From positions 1 through 63,435 of the forward strand of contig CALWMN010000016.1 of assembly GCA_944381935.1 (NCBI GenBank): DNA of 63,435 bases. Direction: 5' to 3'. The translations under genes and the position numbers were made by a program. Position 1 is the stretch's first letter, and each line of letters begins with the position of its first letter. Of the stretch, positions 43,542 to 51,901 are shown piece after piece. The DNA is from an uncultured Mediterraneibacter sp. (GTDB lineage Bacteria > Bacillota > Clostridia > Lachnospirales > Lachnospiraceae). The notes under the pieces are model-generated. The model had not been told where the DNA came from and did no database searches. It saw only the letters and a program-made list of their open reading frames with translations.

Positions 43542-44405
43542 ATGGATATAAAAAGGGCGACACTTGTATTGGAAGGCGGGGCGACAAGAGGGGTATTTAC
43601 GTCAGGAGTGCTGGATTTTCTGATGGACCGCGATGTCTATCTGTCCCATGTGATCGGGGTGTCTGCAGGAGCATGCAATGCAGTGGATTATGTGTCAAAG
43701 CAGCCGGGGAGGACAAGAGACTGCATGATCCCGGAAGACAAGAGCCACAACTATTATTTTGGGATCCGCGATTTCATGAAGGAGAGAAGCGTCATGAACA
43801 TGGACCTGATTTTTGATAAGTATCCAAACGAAACCTATCCGTTTGATTTTGACACCTATTTTAATTCTGAGATAAAATGTGAGCTTGTGACTACGAACTG
43901 TATAACCGGGAAAGCGGAATATATGACGGAGGACAGCGACAGAGCAAGGCTGATGAAGATATGCAGGGCATCCTGCAGCATGCCTCTCCTTACGCCGATC
44001 GTAAATATAGACGACGTCCCGTATCTGGACGGCGGCCTTGCAGACTCCGTCCCAATCCGCAGAGCACAGGGGCTTGAGAATGAGAAAATCGTAGTTGTGC
44101 TGACAAAAAATGCGGGCTACAGGAAAAAGACCGTCTCAAAGGGGATGCAGAGGCTGTACCGCAGGGCATACCATTCCTATCCCGAGCTGGTGCGCACGAT
44201 CTTCCGCAGAAGCTTTGAGTATAACAGGACGATGAACCGCCTTGACCAGCTCGAAAAGAGTGGAGAAGTCTTTGTCATAAGACCCCAGGTCAAGCCGGTT
44301 GCAAGGCTTGAGAGAAACAAAGAGACACTTCTTGCGTTTTATGACCACGGGTATAAGCTGATGGAGCGCAGGATGGATGACCTGATGAAATACCTTGGCG
44401 CTTAG
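43542..44405 (+). CDS. Patatin-like phospholipase family protein
   Basis: A 287-residue putative lipid hydrolase. The oxyanion loop EGGATRGVFTSGVL, the nucleophile elbow GVSAG (Ser41) and the catalytic Asp in DGGLADSVP (Asp163) form the Ser-Asp dyad of patatins. ATG 43542 follows GAGGGAG; the open frame reaches 43437 without similarity. Related to the YjjU/YlbK type found in many Firmicutes. It heads a close-packed run with ppk (38-nt gap). The lipid substrate is unknown. Confidence 0.9.
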   Translation: MDIKRATLVLEGGATRGVFTSGVLDFLMDRDVYLSHVIGVSAGACNAVDYVSKQPGRTRDCMIPEDKSHNYYFGIRDFMKERSVMNMDLIFDKYPNETYPFDFDTYFNSEIKCELVTTNCITGKAEYMTEDSDRARLMKICRASCSMPLLTPIVNIDDVPYLDGGLADSVPIRRAQGLENEKIVVVLTKNAGYRKKTVSKGMQRLYRRAYHSYPELVRTIFRRSFEYNRTMNRLDQLEKSGEVFVIRPQVKPVARLERNKETLLAFYDHGYKLMERRMDDLMKYLGA

Positions 44406-44443
44406 GCAAGAAAACGAATAACAGGAAGAAGGGGGACGGACAG

Positions 44444-46567
44444 ATGGGAAAGCCTGAAATTCTCGATTATACCCAGAACAGGGAGCTCTCATGGCTTAGA
44501 TTCAACCAGAGAGTGCTCCAGGAGGCGCAGGACGAGACTGTCCCGCTCATGGAGCGAATGAAATTTGTCGCGATCTTTACCAGCAATCTCGACGAATTTT
44601 TTATGATCCGGGTAGGCAGCCTGTATGATATGGCTGCGGCTGACAACAAAAAGAGAGATACGAAATCTGGCATGACGCCGGGACAGCAGCTTGCGGCGAT
44701 CTATAAAGCAGTTGCCCCGCTCTATAAGGAGCGAGATAAGACTTACGCCGAGATAAAAAAACAGCTTCATCCGTACGGTGTGTGCGGGCTTGATTACAAG
44801 GAGCTTGAGCAGCAGGAACGGAAATATGCCAGGAAATACTTCAAGGACCAGGTGCTCCCGGTGCTGTCCCCACAGATTGTGGATGCCAACCATCCGTTTC
44901 CGCATCTTCTGAACAAGGAAATCTATGTCGTGGCGAACTTAAAAGAAAATGACAGGACCATGATGGGAATCGTCCCGGTTCCCCAGTACATATCGGATAT
45001 CCTGTATCTTCCGGGATATGACATACGGTATATCCGCATGGAAAAGGTCATCATGGAGCATCTCGATATGGTATTCGGACAGTACCAGATTTCGGATGAA
45101 AATTATATCTGCGTGACAAGAAATGCTGATATTTCGCCGGATGATGAGGCTTTTGCAGACAGTGAAGATTTCCGCAATATCATGCAGGAAACCCTGCACA
45201 AGAGACGCAGGATGGCAGTAGTCCGCCTTGAAACGGCGAATCCGCTGACCAGGAATATGGAAAAGTTTTTCTGTGAGAGGTTTAAGATCACTTCGGACTG
45301 CATTTTCAGGACAAAGATGCCGATGAAGCTGGGATTCATTTTTACGATCGCAGATAAGCTTCCGGAATCTATGAAGCGTGCGCTCATAGACAAACCGTTC
45401 ACTCCCCAGCCTCCCGCCATGCTTGCAGACGGCTGCGTCATGGAACAGGTAAAGAGAAAAGACGTTCTTCTCTCCTTCCCGTATGAGAGCATGGATCCGT
45501 TTCTGCAGCTCATAAAAGAGGCGTCGGCCGATCCCGACGTCATGACGATCAAGATTACGATCTATCGCCTTGCCAAAAAAGCAAGGCTTGTAGAATACCT
45601 GTGCGCTGCGGCAGAAAACGGAAAGGAAGTGACTGTGCTCATTGAGCTGAGGGCGCGCTTCGACGAGCAGAATAATATCGACTGGTCCGAGCGGATGGAA
45701 GAGGCGGGATGCCGCGTGATCTATGGCTTTGAGGAGTATAAGGTCCACTCCAAGATCTGCCTGATTACTTACAGGAGCAGAAACGAGATCCGCTATATTA
45801 CCCAGATCGGTACAGGGAATTATAACGAGAAGACGGCGAAAATGTATACGGATTATTCCCTTATCACGTCCAACAGGGAAATCGGGGAGGATGCGGCCGT
45901 TTTCTTTAAAAATATGTCTATCGGGAACCTGGAAGGGGTATATAAGCATCTCATCGTATCGCCTGTCAGCCTGAAACCGAAGGTTCTCTCCCTCATTGAC
46001 GATGAGATCAAGAAAGGAGAGAACGGGCGGGTTCTGATGAAGATGAATTCCCTGACCGATATGGATTTTATCAGAAAGGTGTCAGAGGCATCGCAGGCAG
46101 GGGTGAAGATTGAGCTTATCGTCAGGGGAATCTGCTGTATTCTCCCCGGGATTCCCGGGCGGACGGAGAATCTGCATGTGACCAGCATCGTGGGAAGATA
46201 TCTGGAGCATCCAAGAGTCTTTGTCTTCGGGAGCGGAACAGAGGCAAAGGTCTATATCGGATCAGCCGACATGATGACCCGAAACACAGAGAAGAGGGTG
46301 GAGGTCGCCTGCCCGATCTACAGTGACGTCATCCGGAAAAAGCTGATCCACGACCTGAAAGTCATGCTCGCGGATAATGTCAAGGCGAGGAGGATGGCCA
46401 GCGACGGTATCTATAAGAAGAAAAAGCCTGACGGCAGGCAGATCAATGCACAGGAAACCTTCATGAAAGAGGCGGTCAATGCGAGAAGACCTGCGCGGAC
46501 GGTGAAAAAAAGAGAAAAGAGCGCCCTGTTGGACAAAGTGATGGGGCTGTTCGGAAAAAAGAGATAA
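44444..46567 (+). CDS. ppk: Polyphosphate kinase 1
   Basis: A 707-residue enzyme that builds polyphosphate from ATP reversibly. The N-terminal domain begins NRELSWLRFNQRVLQEAQD, and ASADPDVMTIKITIYRLAKK lies in the core. The autophosphorylated His lies in EEYKVHSKICLI, and the second PLD-like half has LHVTSIVGRYLEHPRVF. All hallmark residues are present. The C-terminal 50 residues are very basic (KKKKPDGR, RRPARTVKKREK), perhaps contacting polyphosphate. GGGGGACGG precedes ATG 44444. No exopolyphosphatase gene is adjacent. Confidence 0.96.
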   Translation: MGKPEILDYTQNRELSWLRFNQRVLQEAQDETVPLMERMKFVAIFTSNLDEFFMIRVGSLYDMAAADNKKRDTKSGMTPGQQLAAIYKAVAPLYKERDKTYAEIKKQLHPYGVCGLDYKELEQQERKYARKYFKDQVLPVLSPQIVDANHPFPHLLNKEIYVVANLKENDRTMMGIVPVPQYISDILYLPGYDIRYIRMEKVIMEHLDMVFGQYQISDENYICVTRNADISPDDEAFADSEDFRNIMQETLHKRRRMAVVRLETANPLTRNMEKFFCERFKITSDCIFRTKMPMKLGFIFTIADKLPESMKRALIDKPFTPQPPAMLADGCVMEQVKRKDVLLSFPYESMDPFLQLIKEASADPDVMTIKITIYRLAKKARLVEYLCAAAENGKEVTVLIELRARFDEQNNIDWSERMEEAGCRVIYGFEEYKVHSKICLITYRSRNEIRYITQIGTGNYNEKTAKMYTDYSLITSNREIGEDAAVFFKNMSIGNLEGVYKHLIVSPVSLKPKVLSLIDDEIKKGENGRVLMKMNSLTDMDFIRKVSEASQAGVKIELIVRGICCILPGIPGRTENLHVTSIVGRYLEHPRVFVFGSGTEAKVYIGSADMMTRNTEKRVEVACPIYSDVIRKKLIHDLKVMLADNVKARRMASDGIYKKKKPDGRQINAQETFMKEAVNARRPARTVKKREKSALLDKVMGLFGKKR

Positions 46568-46579
46568 AGGAGAGAGAAC

Positions 46580-47626
46580 ATGGAGAAATGGAAGACAAGA
46601 GGTTTCGGGACGACAGCGGACGGTGTGGAAGCGAACCTCTATATCCTGAAAAACAATGCGGGAACGGAGGTTTCCCTCCTGGATTACGGCGCTTCCCTAG
46701 TCAGTGTAAAGGTACGTGGCAAAGGCGGAATGAAGGATGTCGTGCTTGGCTTTGATGACGTGGGAGGATATGAGAAAGACGGGGCGTCGATCGGCGCCAC
46801 GGTCGGAAGAAACGCGAACAGGATCGAAGGGGCGGAATTTGAACTCAATGGAATCTCCTATAAGCTGGATAAGAATGATAGCGGGAATAATCTTCACAGC
46901 GGTCTGGACTATTACAATAAGAGGGTTTGGGAGGTGAAAGGACAGTCTGACTCCCATGTGACCTTCGTGCTCCACAGTCCCGACGGGGACCAGGGGTATC
47001 CGGGGACACTGGACATGGCTGTGACATACAGCCTGGACGAGGATAGCAGGCTGGAGATCCACTATGAGGCGGTTCCGGACAGGGACACGGTGATCAATAT
47101 GACGAACCACAGTTATTTTAACCTGAACGGCCACGAGAGCGGAACTGTACTGGACCATACGGTGACGCTGTTCGCAGACGCGTTTACCCCGGCGGATGAA
47201 GAGTCTGTCCCAACCGGGGAGATCCTTTCCGTGGAGGGCACGCCGATGGATTTTCGGATGGGCAGGCGCATCGGGCAGGACATCGATGCGGATTACGAAC
47301 CTCTGCGTTTTGGGGGAGGCTATGACCACAACTGGGTATTGAAAAATAAAGGCAGATTTGATAAAGTAGCAGAAGTGACAGGGGACAAAAGCGGTATTGT
47401 GATGGAAGTGTATACAGACCTTCCCGGTGTGCAGATGTACACGGGGAATTTCCTGGACGCAGAGCAGGGGAAAGATGGGGCGGTATATGAAAAAAGAAGT
47501 GCGGTATGCCTGGAGACTCAGTACTATCCCGATGCTATCCACCATGAGAACTTCCCGGGACCGGTCTGCAAGGCAGGGGAGAAATACGACACACGCACCG
47601 CATACCGGTTTGTCCCGGCAGAGTAA
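46580..47626 (+). CDS. galM: Aldose 1-epimerase
   Basis: A 348-residue galactose mutarotase family enzyme interconverting alpha and beta sugars. Marks are GATVGRNANRIEGAEFELNG, SGLDYYNKRVWEV, the catalytic His region INMTNHSYFNLNGHESG, YDHNWVL and the Glu region CLETQYYPDAIHHENFPGP. Normal length. 12 nt after ppk with AAAGGAGAG, so co-transcription is likely, although no functional link to polyphosphate is evident. Confidence 0.94.
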   Translation: MEKWKTRGFGTTADGVEANLYILKNNAGTEVSLLDYGASLVSVKVRGKGGMKDVVLGFDDVGGYEKDGASIGATVGRNANRIEGAEFELNGISYKLDKNDSGNNLHSGLDYYNKRVWEVKGQSDSHVTFVLHSPDGDQGYPGTLDMAVTYSLDEDSRLEIHYEAVPDRDTVINMTNHSYFNLNGHESGTVLDHTVTLFADAFTPADEESVPTGEILSVEGTPMDFRMGRRIGQDIDADYEPLRFGGGYDHNWVLKNKGRFDKVAEVTGDKSGIVMEVYTDLPGVQMYTGNFLDAEQGKDGAVYEKRSAVCLETQYYPDAIHHENFPGPVCKAGEKYDTRTAYRFVPAE

Positions 47627-47656
47627 ACAAGACAGGATGACACGAAACGGCAGCTT

Positions 47657-49720
47657 ATGGGGAAATCAGTATATATCGCAGAGAAGCCAAGCGTGGCGTT
47701 GGAATTTGCGAAAGCGTTAAAGTTAAATACAGACAGGAAGGACGGATACCTGGAATCCGGGGAGGCAATTGTGACCTGGTGTGTGGGACACCTTGTCACC
47801 ATGAGCTACCCGGAAGAGTACGACCCGTCTTTGAAGCGATGGAGCCTGGATACCCTTCCCTTCATTCCGGGCGAATTTAAATATGAGGTGATCCCGGCGG
47901 TAAAAAAACAGTTCCGGATCGTGAGCAGTATCCTGAACCGGGAGGATGTGGATACGATCTACGTCTGTACGGACTCGGGAAGGGAGGGGGAATATATCTA
48001 CCGCCTGGTGGAGCAGGAGGCGCATGTAACGGGGAAAAAGAGAAAAAGGGTCTGGATAGATTCCCAGACGGAAGAGGAGATCCTGCGGGGCATCCGGGAG
48101 GCGAAAGACCTTTCGGAATATGACAACCTGAGTGCCTCGGCCTATCTCAGGGCGAAGGAAGATTATCTGATGGGGATCAATTTCTCCCGTCTTCTGACCC
48201 TGAAATACGGCAGCAGTATATCCGGCTATCTCCACACAAAGTATGCCGTAGTCTCAGTAGGGCGGGTGATGACCTGTGTGCTCGGCATGGCCGTGCGCCG
48301 GGAACGGGAGATACGGGAGTTTGTCAAGACCCCTTTCTACCGGGTCATTGCCACAGCGGATGCCCAAGGACATACTTTTGACGGGGAATGGCGTGCCGTC
48401 CGGGGTTCCAGATATTTTGAATCCTTTGACCTGTACAAGGAGAACGGGTTTAAGAAAAAAGAAAAGGCGGAAGAGCTGATCGCATATTTATCGGAAAAGC
48501 AGCCGCTGGCCTGTCAGATAGAGTCCATAGAGAAAAAGAGGGAGAAGAAGAACCCGCCTCTTCTGTATAATCTGGCGGAACTTCAGAACGACTGCTCGAA
48601 AAGATTTAAGATCAGCCCGGATGAGACACTGCGCATTGTCCAGGAGCTGTATGAGAAGAAACTTGTCACCTATCCCAGAACGGACGCCAGAGTTCTCTCC
48701 TCGGCGGTGGCGAAGGAGATCAGCCGGAATTTAAACGGACTGGCCAGATATGCCCCGGCAGCGCCTTATCTTCAGGATATTCTCGGGTTTGGCAGCCATA
48801 AAAACCTGGCAAAGACCCGCTATGTCAACGACAAGCAGATCACAGACCACTATGCGATCATCCCGACGGGACAGGGGCTTGGCGCCCTGGGAAAGGTTCC
48901 GGCAGTGTCAAAAGATGTCTATGACCTCATAGTCCGGAGATTTCTGGGCATTTTCTATCCGCCCGCAGTCTATCAGAAAGTGGCGGTCACGACAAAAATC
49001 AGAGAAGAAAGCTTTTTCTCGGGTTTTAAGGTGCTGGTGGAAGAAGGGTATCTGAAAGTGGCCGGAGCTTCGCAGCGGCAGGCGGATGGGCAGCCTGAGG
49101 AGCAGAATCCGGACGCCGGGCTGATCGAGGCGGTAAAGGCCCTGAAGAAAGGCACGCTTCTTCCCGTCAGGGCACTGGAAATCAAGGAGGGGGAGACAAC
49201 GCCTCCGAAACGGTATAATTCCGGCTCCATTATACTTGCTATGGAAAATGCCGGGCAGTTGATCGAGGACGAGGATCTCCGGGCGCAGATCAAGGGAAGC
49301 GGGATCGGAACAAGCGCGACAAGGGCAGAGATCTTAAAGAAGCTGATCCATATCCAGTACCTTGCCCTGAACAAGAAAACACAGATCATCACCCCCACCC
49401 TGCAGGGGGAGATGGTGTTTGACGTGGTGGAACATTCTATCAGGGCGCTCCTGAACCCGGAGCTGACGGCGAGCTGGGAGAAGGGGCTGACCTATGTGGC
49501 AGAGGGGGCTATCACGCCGGATGAATATATGAAGAAGCTGGATGATTTTATAACACGCAGGACAGCGGGCGTGAAAGGGCTCAATAACCAGTATCAGCTC
49601 AGGGCGTGCTATGACAAGGCTGCCGGATACTACAAAAAAGGGCCAGGCAGCAGAAAGACAGCGGCAAAGAAAAATGAGACGAAGCAGAGCAAAGCCGGAA
49701 AAGGCGGAAAGGAAAGATAG
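47657..49720 (+). CDS. topB: DNA topoisomerase III
   Basis: A 687-residue type IA topoisomerase. The Toprim start is SVYIAEKPSVALEFAKAL, with DSGREGEYIY as the acidic metal motif. The active-site Tyr lies in LVTYPRTDARVLSS. The protein ends in a basic Lys-rich tail (SRKTAAKKNETKQSKAGKGG) and has no zinc fingers, which separates it from topoisomerase I. The ribosome binding site is weak. Its place inside a chromosomal housekeeping run argues against a plasmid origin. Confidence 0.94.
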   Translation: MGKSVYIAEKPSVALEFAKALKLNTDRKDGYLESGEAIVTWCVGHLVTMSYPEEYDPSLKRWSLDTLPFIPGEFKYEVIPAVKKQFRIVSSILNREDVDTIYVCTDSGREGEYIYRLVEQEAHVTGKKRKRVWIDSQTEEEILRGIREAKDLSEYDNLSASAYLRAKEDYLMGINFSRLLTLKYGSSISGYLHTKYAVVSVGRVMTCVLGMAVRREREIREFVKTPFYRVIATADAQGHTFDGEWRAVRGSRYFESFDLYKENGFKKKEKAEELIAYLSEKQPLACQIESIEKKREKKNPPLLYNLAELQNDCSKRFKISPDETLRIVQELYEKKLVTYPRTDARVLSSAVAKEISRNLNGLARYAPAAPYLQDILGFGSHKNLAKTRYVNDKQITDHYAIIPTGQGLGALGKVPAVSKDVYDLIVRRFLGIFYPPAVYQKVAVTTKIREESFFSGFKVLVEEGYLKVAGASQRQADGQPEEQNPDAGLIEAVKALKKGTLLPVRALEIKEGETTPPKRYNSGSIILAMENAGQLIEDEDLRAQIKGSGIGTSATRAEILKKLIHIQYLALNKKTQIITPTLQGEMVFDVVEHSIRALLNPELTASWEKGLTYVAEGAITPDEYMKKLDDFITRRTAGVKGLNNQYQLRACYDKAAGYYKKGPGSRKTAAKKNETKQSKAGKGGKER

Positions 49721-49725
49721 GCAAG

Positions 49726-50409
49726 ATGGAAGCATTGACAGTAAAACAACTTTACACACTGGAGGAAACGATTGCGAGAGACATTTTTGACGGCGTGACG
49801 TATCCGTGGGAGGTGCTCCCGAAGATCAGCAGCTTTATCCTCGAACTCGGGGCGTCCCTGAGCGATAAGGAGTATGAAAAGCGCGGTGAAAACATATGGA
49901 TCGCCAGGTCGGCAAACGTTGCCCCGACAGCCTTCATCAACGGCCCGGCAATCATAGGGAAAAATGCGGAGGTCCGCCACTGTGCCTTTATCAGGGGCAA
50001 TGCGATCGTCGGGGAAGGGGCGGTTGTAGGAAATTCCACGGAACTTAAAAATGTGATCCTCTTTAATAAAGTGCAGGTTCCGCACTACAATTATGTGGGA
50101 GATTCTGTTCTCGGATATAAATCTCATATGGGGGCAGGTTCTATCACTTCCAATGTGAAATCTGACAAGAAGCTTGTTGTGGTGAAGACGCCGGAGGGGA
50201 ATCTCGAGACCGGCATGAAAAAATTCGGCGCAATGCTCGGGGACGAAGTGGAGGTCGGCTGCGGGAGCGTGCTCAATCCGGGAACGGTTGTAGGGAGCCA
50301 CAGCAACATCTATCCGCTGTCGTCCGTGCGCGGGTTTGTGCCGGGAAACAGCATTTATAAAAAGCAGGGCGAGGTCGTAGAAAAAAGAGAAGACGGGGCG
50401 GAGAAATGA
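49726..50409 (+). CDS. Left-handed beta-helix protein, GlmU-acetyltransferase-like
   Basis: A 227-residue protein made of hexapeptide repeats (IWIARSANVAPTAFINGPAI, IGKNAEVRHCAFIRGNAIV, VLGYKSHMGAGSITSNVKSD). It resembles the C-terminal trimeric acetyltransferase domain of GlmU but has no pyrophosphorylase domain. The first 65 residues are a helical extension. Clostridia often carry such stand-alone proteins annotated as UDP-GlcNAc pyrophosphorylase-like, and its activity is unproven. ATG 49726 lies 5 nt after topB, and its end overlaps the next gene by 4 nt. Confidence 0.85.
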   Translation: MEALTVKQLYTLEETIARDIFDGVTYPWEVLPKISSFILELGASLSDKEYEKRGENIWIARSANVAPTAFINGPAIIGKNAEVRHCAFIRGNAIVGEGAVVGNSTELKNVILFNKVQVPHYNYVGDSVLGYKSHMGAGSITSNVKSDKKLVVVKTPEGNLETGMKKFGAMLGDEVEVGCGSVLNPGTVVGSHSNIYPLSSVRGFVPGNSIYKKQGEVVEKREDGAEK

Positions 50410-51284
50410 GCATGAAAGACATAGGATTTATCGGGGTTGGGATTATGGGAAAGTCGATGGTCCGCAATCTTATGAAAGCAGGATATAACCTTCATATTTA
50501 TGCCAGGACAAGGGCAAAAGTGGAGGATGTGATACACGAAGGAGCCATTTTCCACGAATCAGTCGGGGAGTGTGCAAAAGGCAGGGATGCTGTCATCACG
50601 ATTGTCGGCTTCCCGAGGGATGTGGAGGAGGTCTATCTGGATGGCGGGAATATCCTGGACAGCGCAGACCCGGGGACGTACCTCATTGACATGACGACAT
50701 CCAGTCCCCAGATAGCGGAAAAGCTGTATCGGGAAGGGAAGAAGAGAGGGTTCCATGTTCTTGACGCCCCGGTCACCGGAGGGGATGCCGGCGCGAGGGA
50801 GGGAACGCTTTCTATCCTCGTGGGTGGAGACCGGGAAGACTATGACGCATGCCTGGAGCTGTTTCATGCTATGGGAAAGAACATCAACTATGAGGGGGAT
50901 GCCGGATGCGGGCAGCACTGCAAGCTTGCGAACCAGATTATGATTGCCGGCACGCTTTCAGGCGTATGCGAGGCGCTTGCGTATGCCGGGGCGAAGGGGC
51001 TGGACCTGGATACGTTCTTCCGTTCTGTTGCGGAAGGAGCGGCGGGAAGCAGGCAGTTCGATATGCTGGGACCGAAGATCATTGCCGGCGATTACGCGCC
51101 GGGATTTTTTGTAAAGCATTTCATCAAAGATATGAAACTGGCGCTGATTGAAGCGAATATGAGCGGACTTAACCTTGACGTGCTCAGCCAGGTGCTGGCA
51201 AACTATGAAGAACTGGAGGCAGAAGGATGCGGTGACCTGGGGACTCAGTCGCTGATCCGGTTCTATGGCGAGGAACACCGCTGA
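50406..51284 (+). CDS. Beta-hydroxyacid dehydrogenase (HIBADH/GarR family)
   Basis: A 292-residue NAD(P)-dependent oxidoreductase. The Rossmann motif is IGFIGVGIMGKSM (GxGxxG), followed by TTSSPQIAEKL, the substrate loop DAPVTGGDAGAREGTLSI and the catalytic Lys region GCGQHCKLANQIM. Family members reduce tartronate semialdehyde, succinic or methylmalonate semialdehydes, and the substrate is open. ATG 50406 overlaps the previous stop (ATGA); a second ATG at 50412 is possible. It precedes mgsA, suggesting a role with reactive aldehydes, which is inference. Confidence 0.93.
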   Translation: MSMKDIGFIGVGIMGKSMVRNLMKAGYNLHIYARTRAKVEDVIHEGAIFHESVGECAKGRDAVITIVGFPRDVEEVYLDGGNILDSADPGTYLIDMTTSSPQIAEKLYREGKKRGFHVLDAPVTGGDAGAREGTLSILVGGDREDYDACLELFHAMGKNINYEGDAGCGQHCKLANQIMIAGTLSGVCEALAYAGAKGLDLDTFFRSVAEGAAGSRQFDMLGPKIIAGDYAPGFFVKHFIKDMKLALIEANMSGLNLDVLSQVLANYEELEAEGCGDLGTQSLIRFYGEEHR

Positions 51285-51307
51285 CAAATGGACAGGAGGC
51301 AGGAGAT

Positions 51308-51784
51308 ATGTTCAATGATGAATTTGTGACAATGGAAATTGGAAAAGCGAAGCACATCGCACTGGTGGCACATGACGGAAAAAAGAAAGAACTGGTGGAT
51401 TGGTGTGACAGGAACAAGGACGTACTGAAAAGCCATTTTCTGTGTGGAACGGGCACGACGGCGAGACTGATTGCAGAGCGGACCGGACTTCCGGTAAAGG
51501 GGTACTGCAGCGGACCCCTCGGGGGCGACCAGCAGATCGGAGCGAAGATCGTGGAGGGGCAGATCGACTTCATGATCTTTCTGTGGGACCCGCTGGAAGC
51601 ACAGCCGCACGACCCGGACGTAAAAGCACTTCTTAGAATTGCAGTAGTGTACGATATTCCGATTGCCAATAACCTTGCAACCGCTGATTTTATGCTCCAT
51701 TCAAAATTTATGAATGAACCGTACAGCAGGAAAATTGAGAACTTTAACAAGACGATCCAGGACAGGGTGGAACAGATGAAATAA
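51308..51784 (+). CDS. mgsA: Methylglyoxal synthase
   Basis: A 158-residue enzyme converting dihydroxyacetone phosphate to methylglyoxal and phosphate, a bypass used when sugar phosphates build up. Marks are IALVAHDGKKKELVDW, the phosphate loop GTGTTARLI, CSGPLGGDQQIG and FLWDPLEAQPHDPD with the catalytic Asp. Normal length. ATG 51308 follows GGAGGCAGGAG, 23 nt after the dehydrogenase gene. Confidence 0.96.
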   Translation: MFNDEFVTMEIGKAKHIALVAHDGKKKELVDWCDRNKDVLKSHFLCGTGTTARLIAERTGLPVKGYCSGPLGGDQQIGAKIVEGQIDFMIFLWDPLEAQPHDPDVKALLRIAVVYDIPIANNLATADFMLHSKFMNEPYSRKIENFNKTIQDRVEQMK

Positions 51785-51799
51785 GATGGCACATTCTGA

Positions 51800-51872
51800 T
51801 TGACACGGGCATTATGCCCGTGTTATCCTATGGATATCTGCTTTAATACGTTAAAGCGTTACGCTTTAACGT
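51800..51872 (+). promoter_or_regulatory. Symporter promoter/leader with three nested inverted repeats
   Basis: TTGACA (51800-51805) and TATCCT (51824-51829) form a possible promoter with an 18-nt spacer. The perfect repeat ACACGGGCAT-T-ATGCCCGTGT (51803-51823) overlaps the -35 and fills most of the spacer. Downstream, GCTTTAA (51840-51846) pairs with TTAAAGC (51851-51857), while ACGTTAAAGCG (51848-51858) pairs with CGCTTTAACGT (51862-51872). The last two hairpins share an arm and exclude each other. It could be a set of repressor sites or an RNA switch. Confidence 0.55.
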
Positions 51873-51901
51873 AAACTAGTAAAAAGGAAGGGAAAGAAAA
51901 G

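Noticed and set aside
44939-45949. A 336-codon minus-strand frame inside ppk
   Set aside because: Antisense shadow; ppk carries all catalytic motifs in the forward frame.
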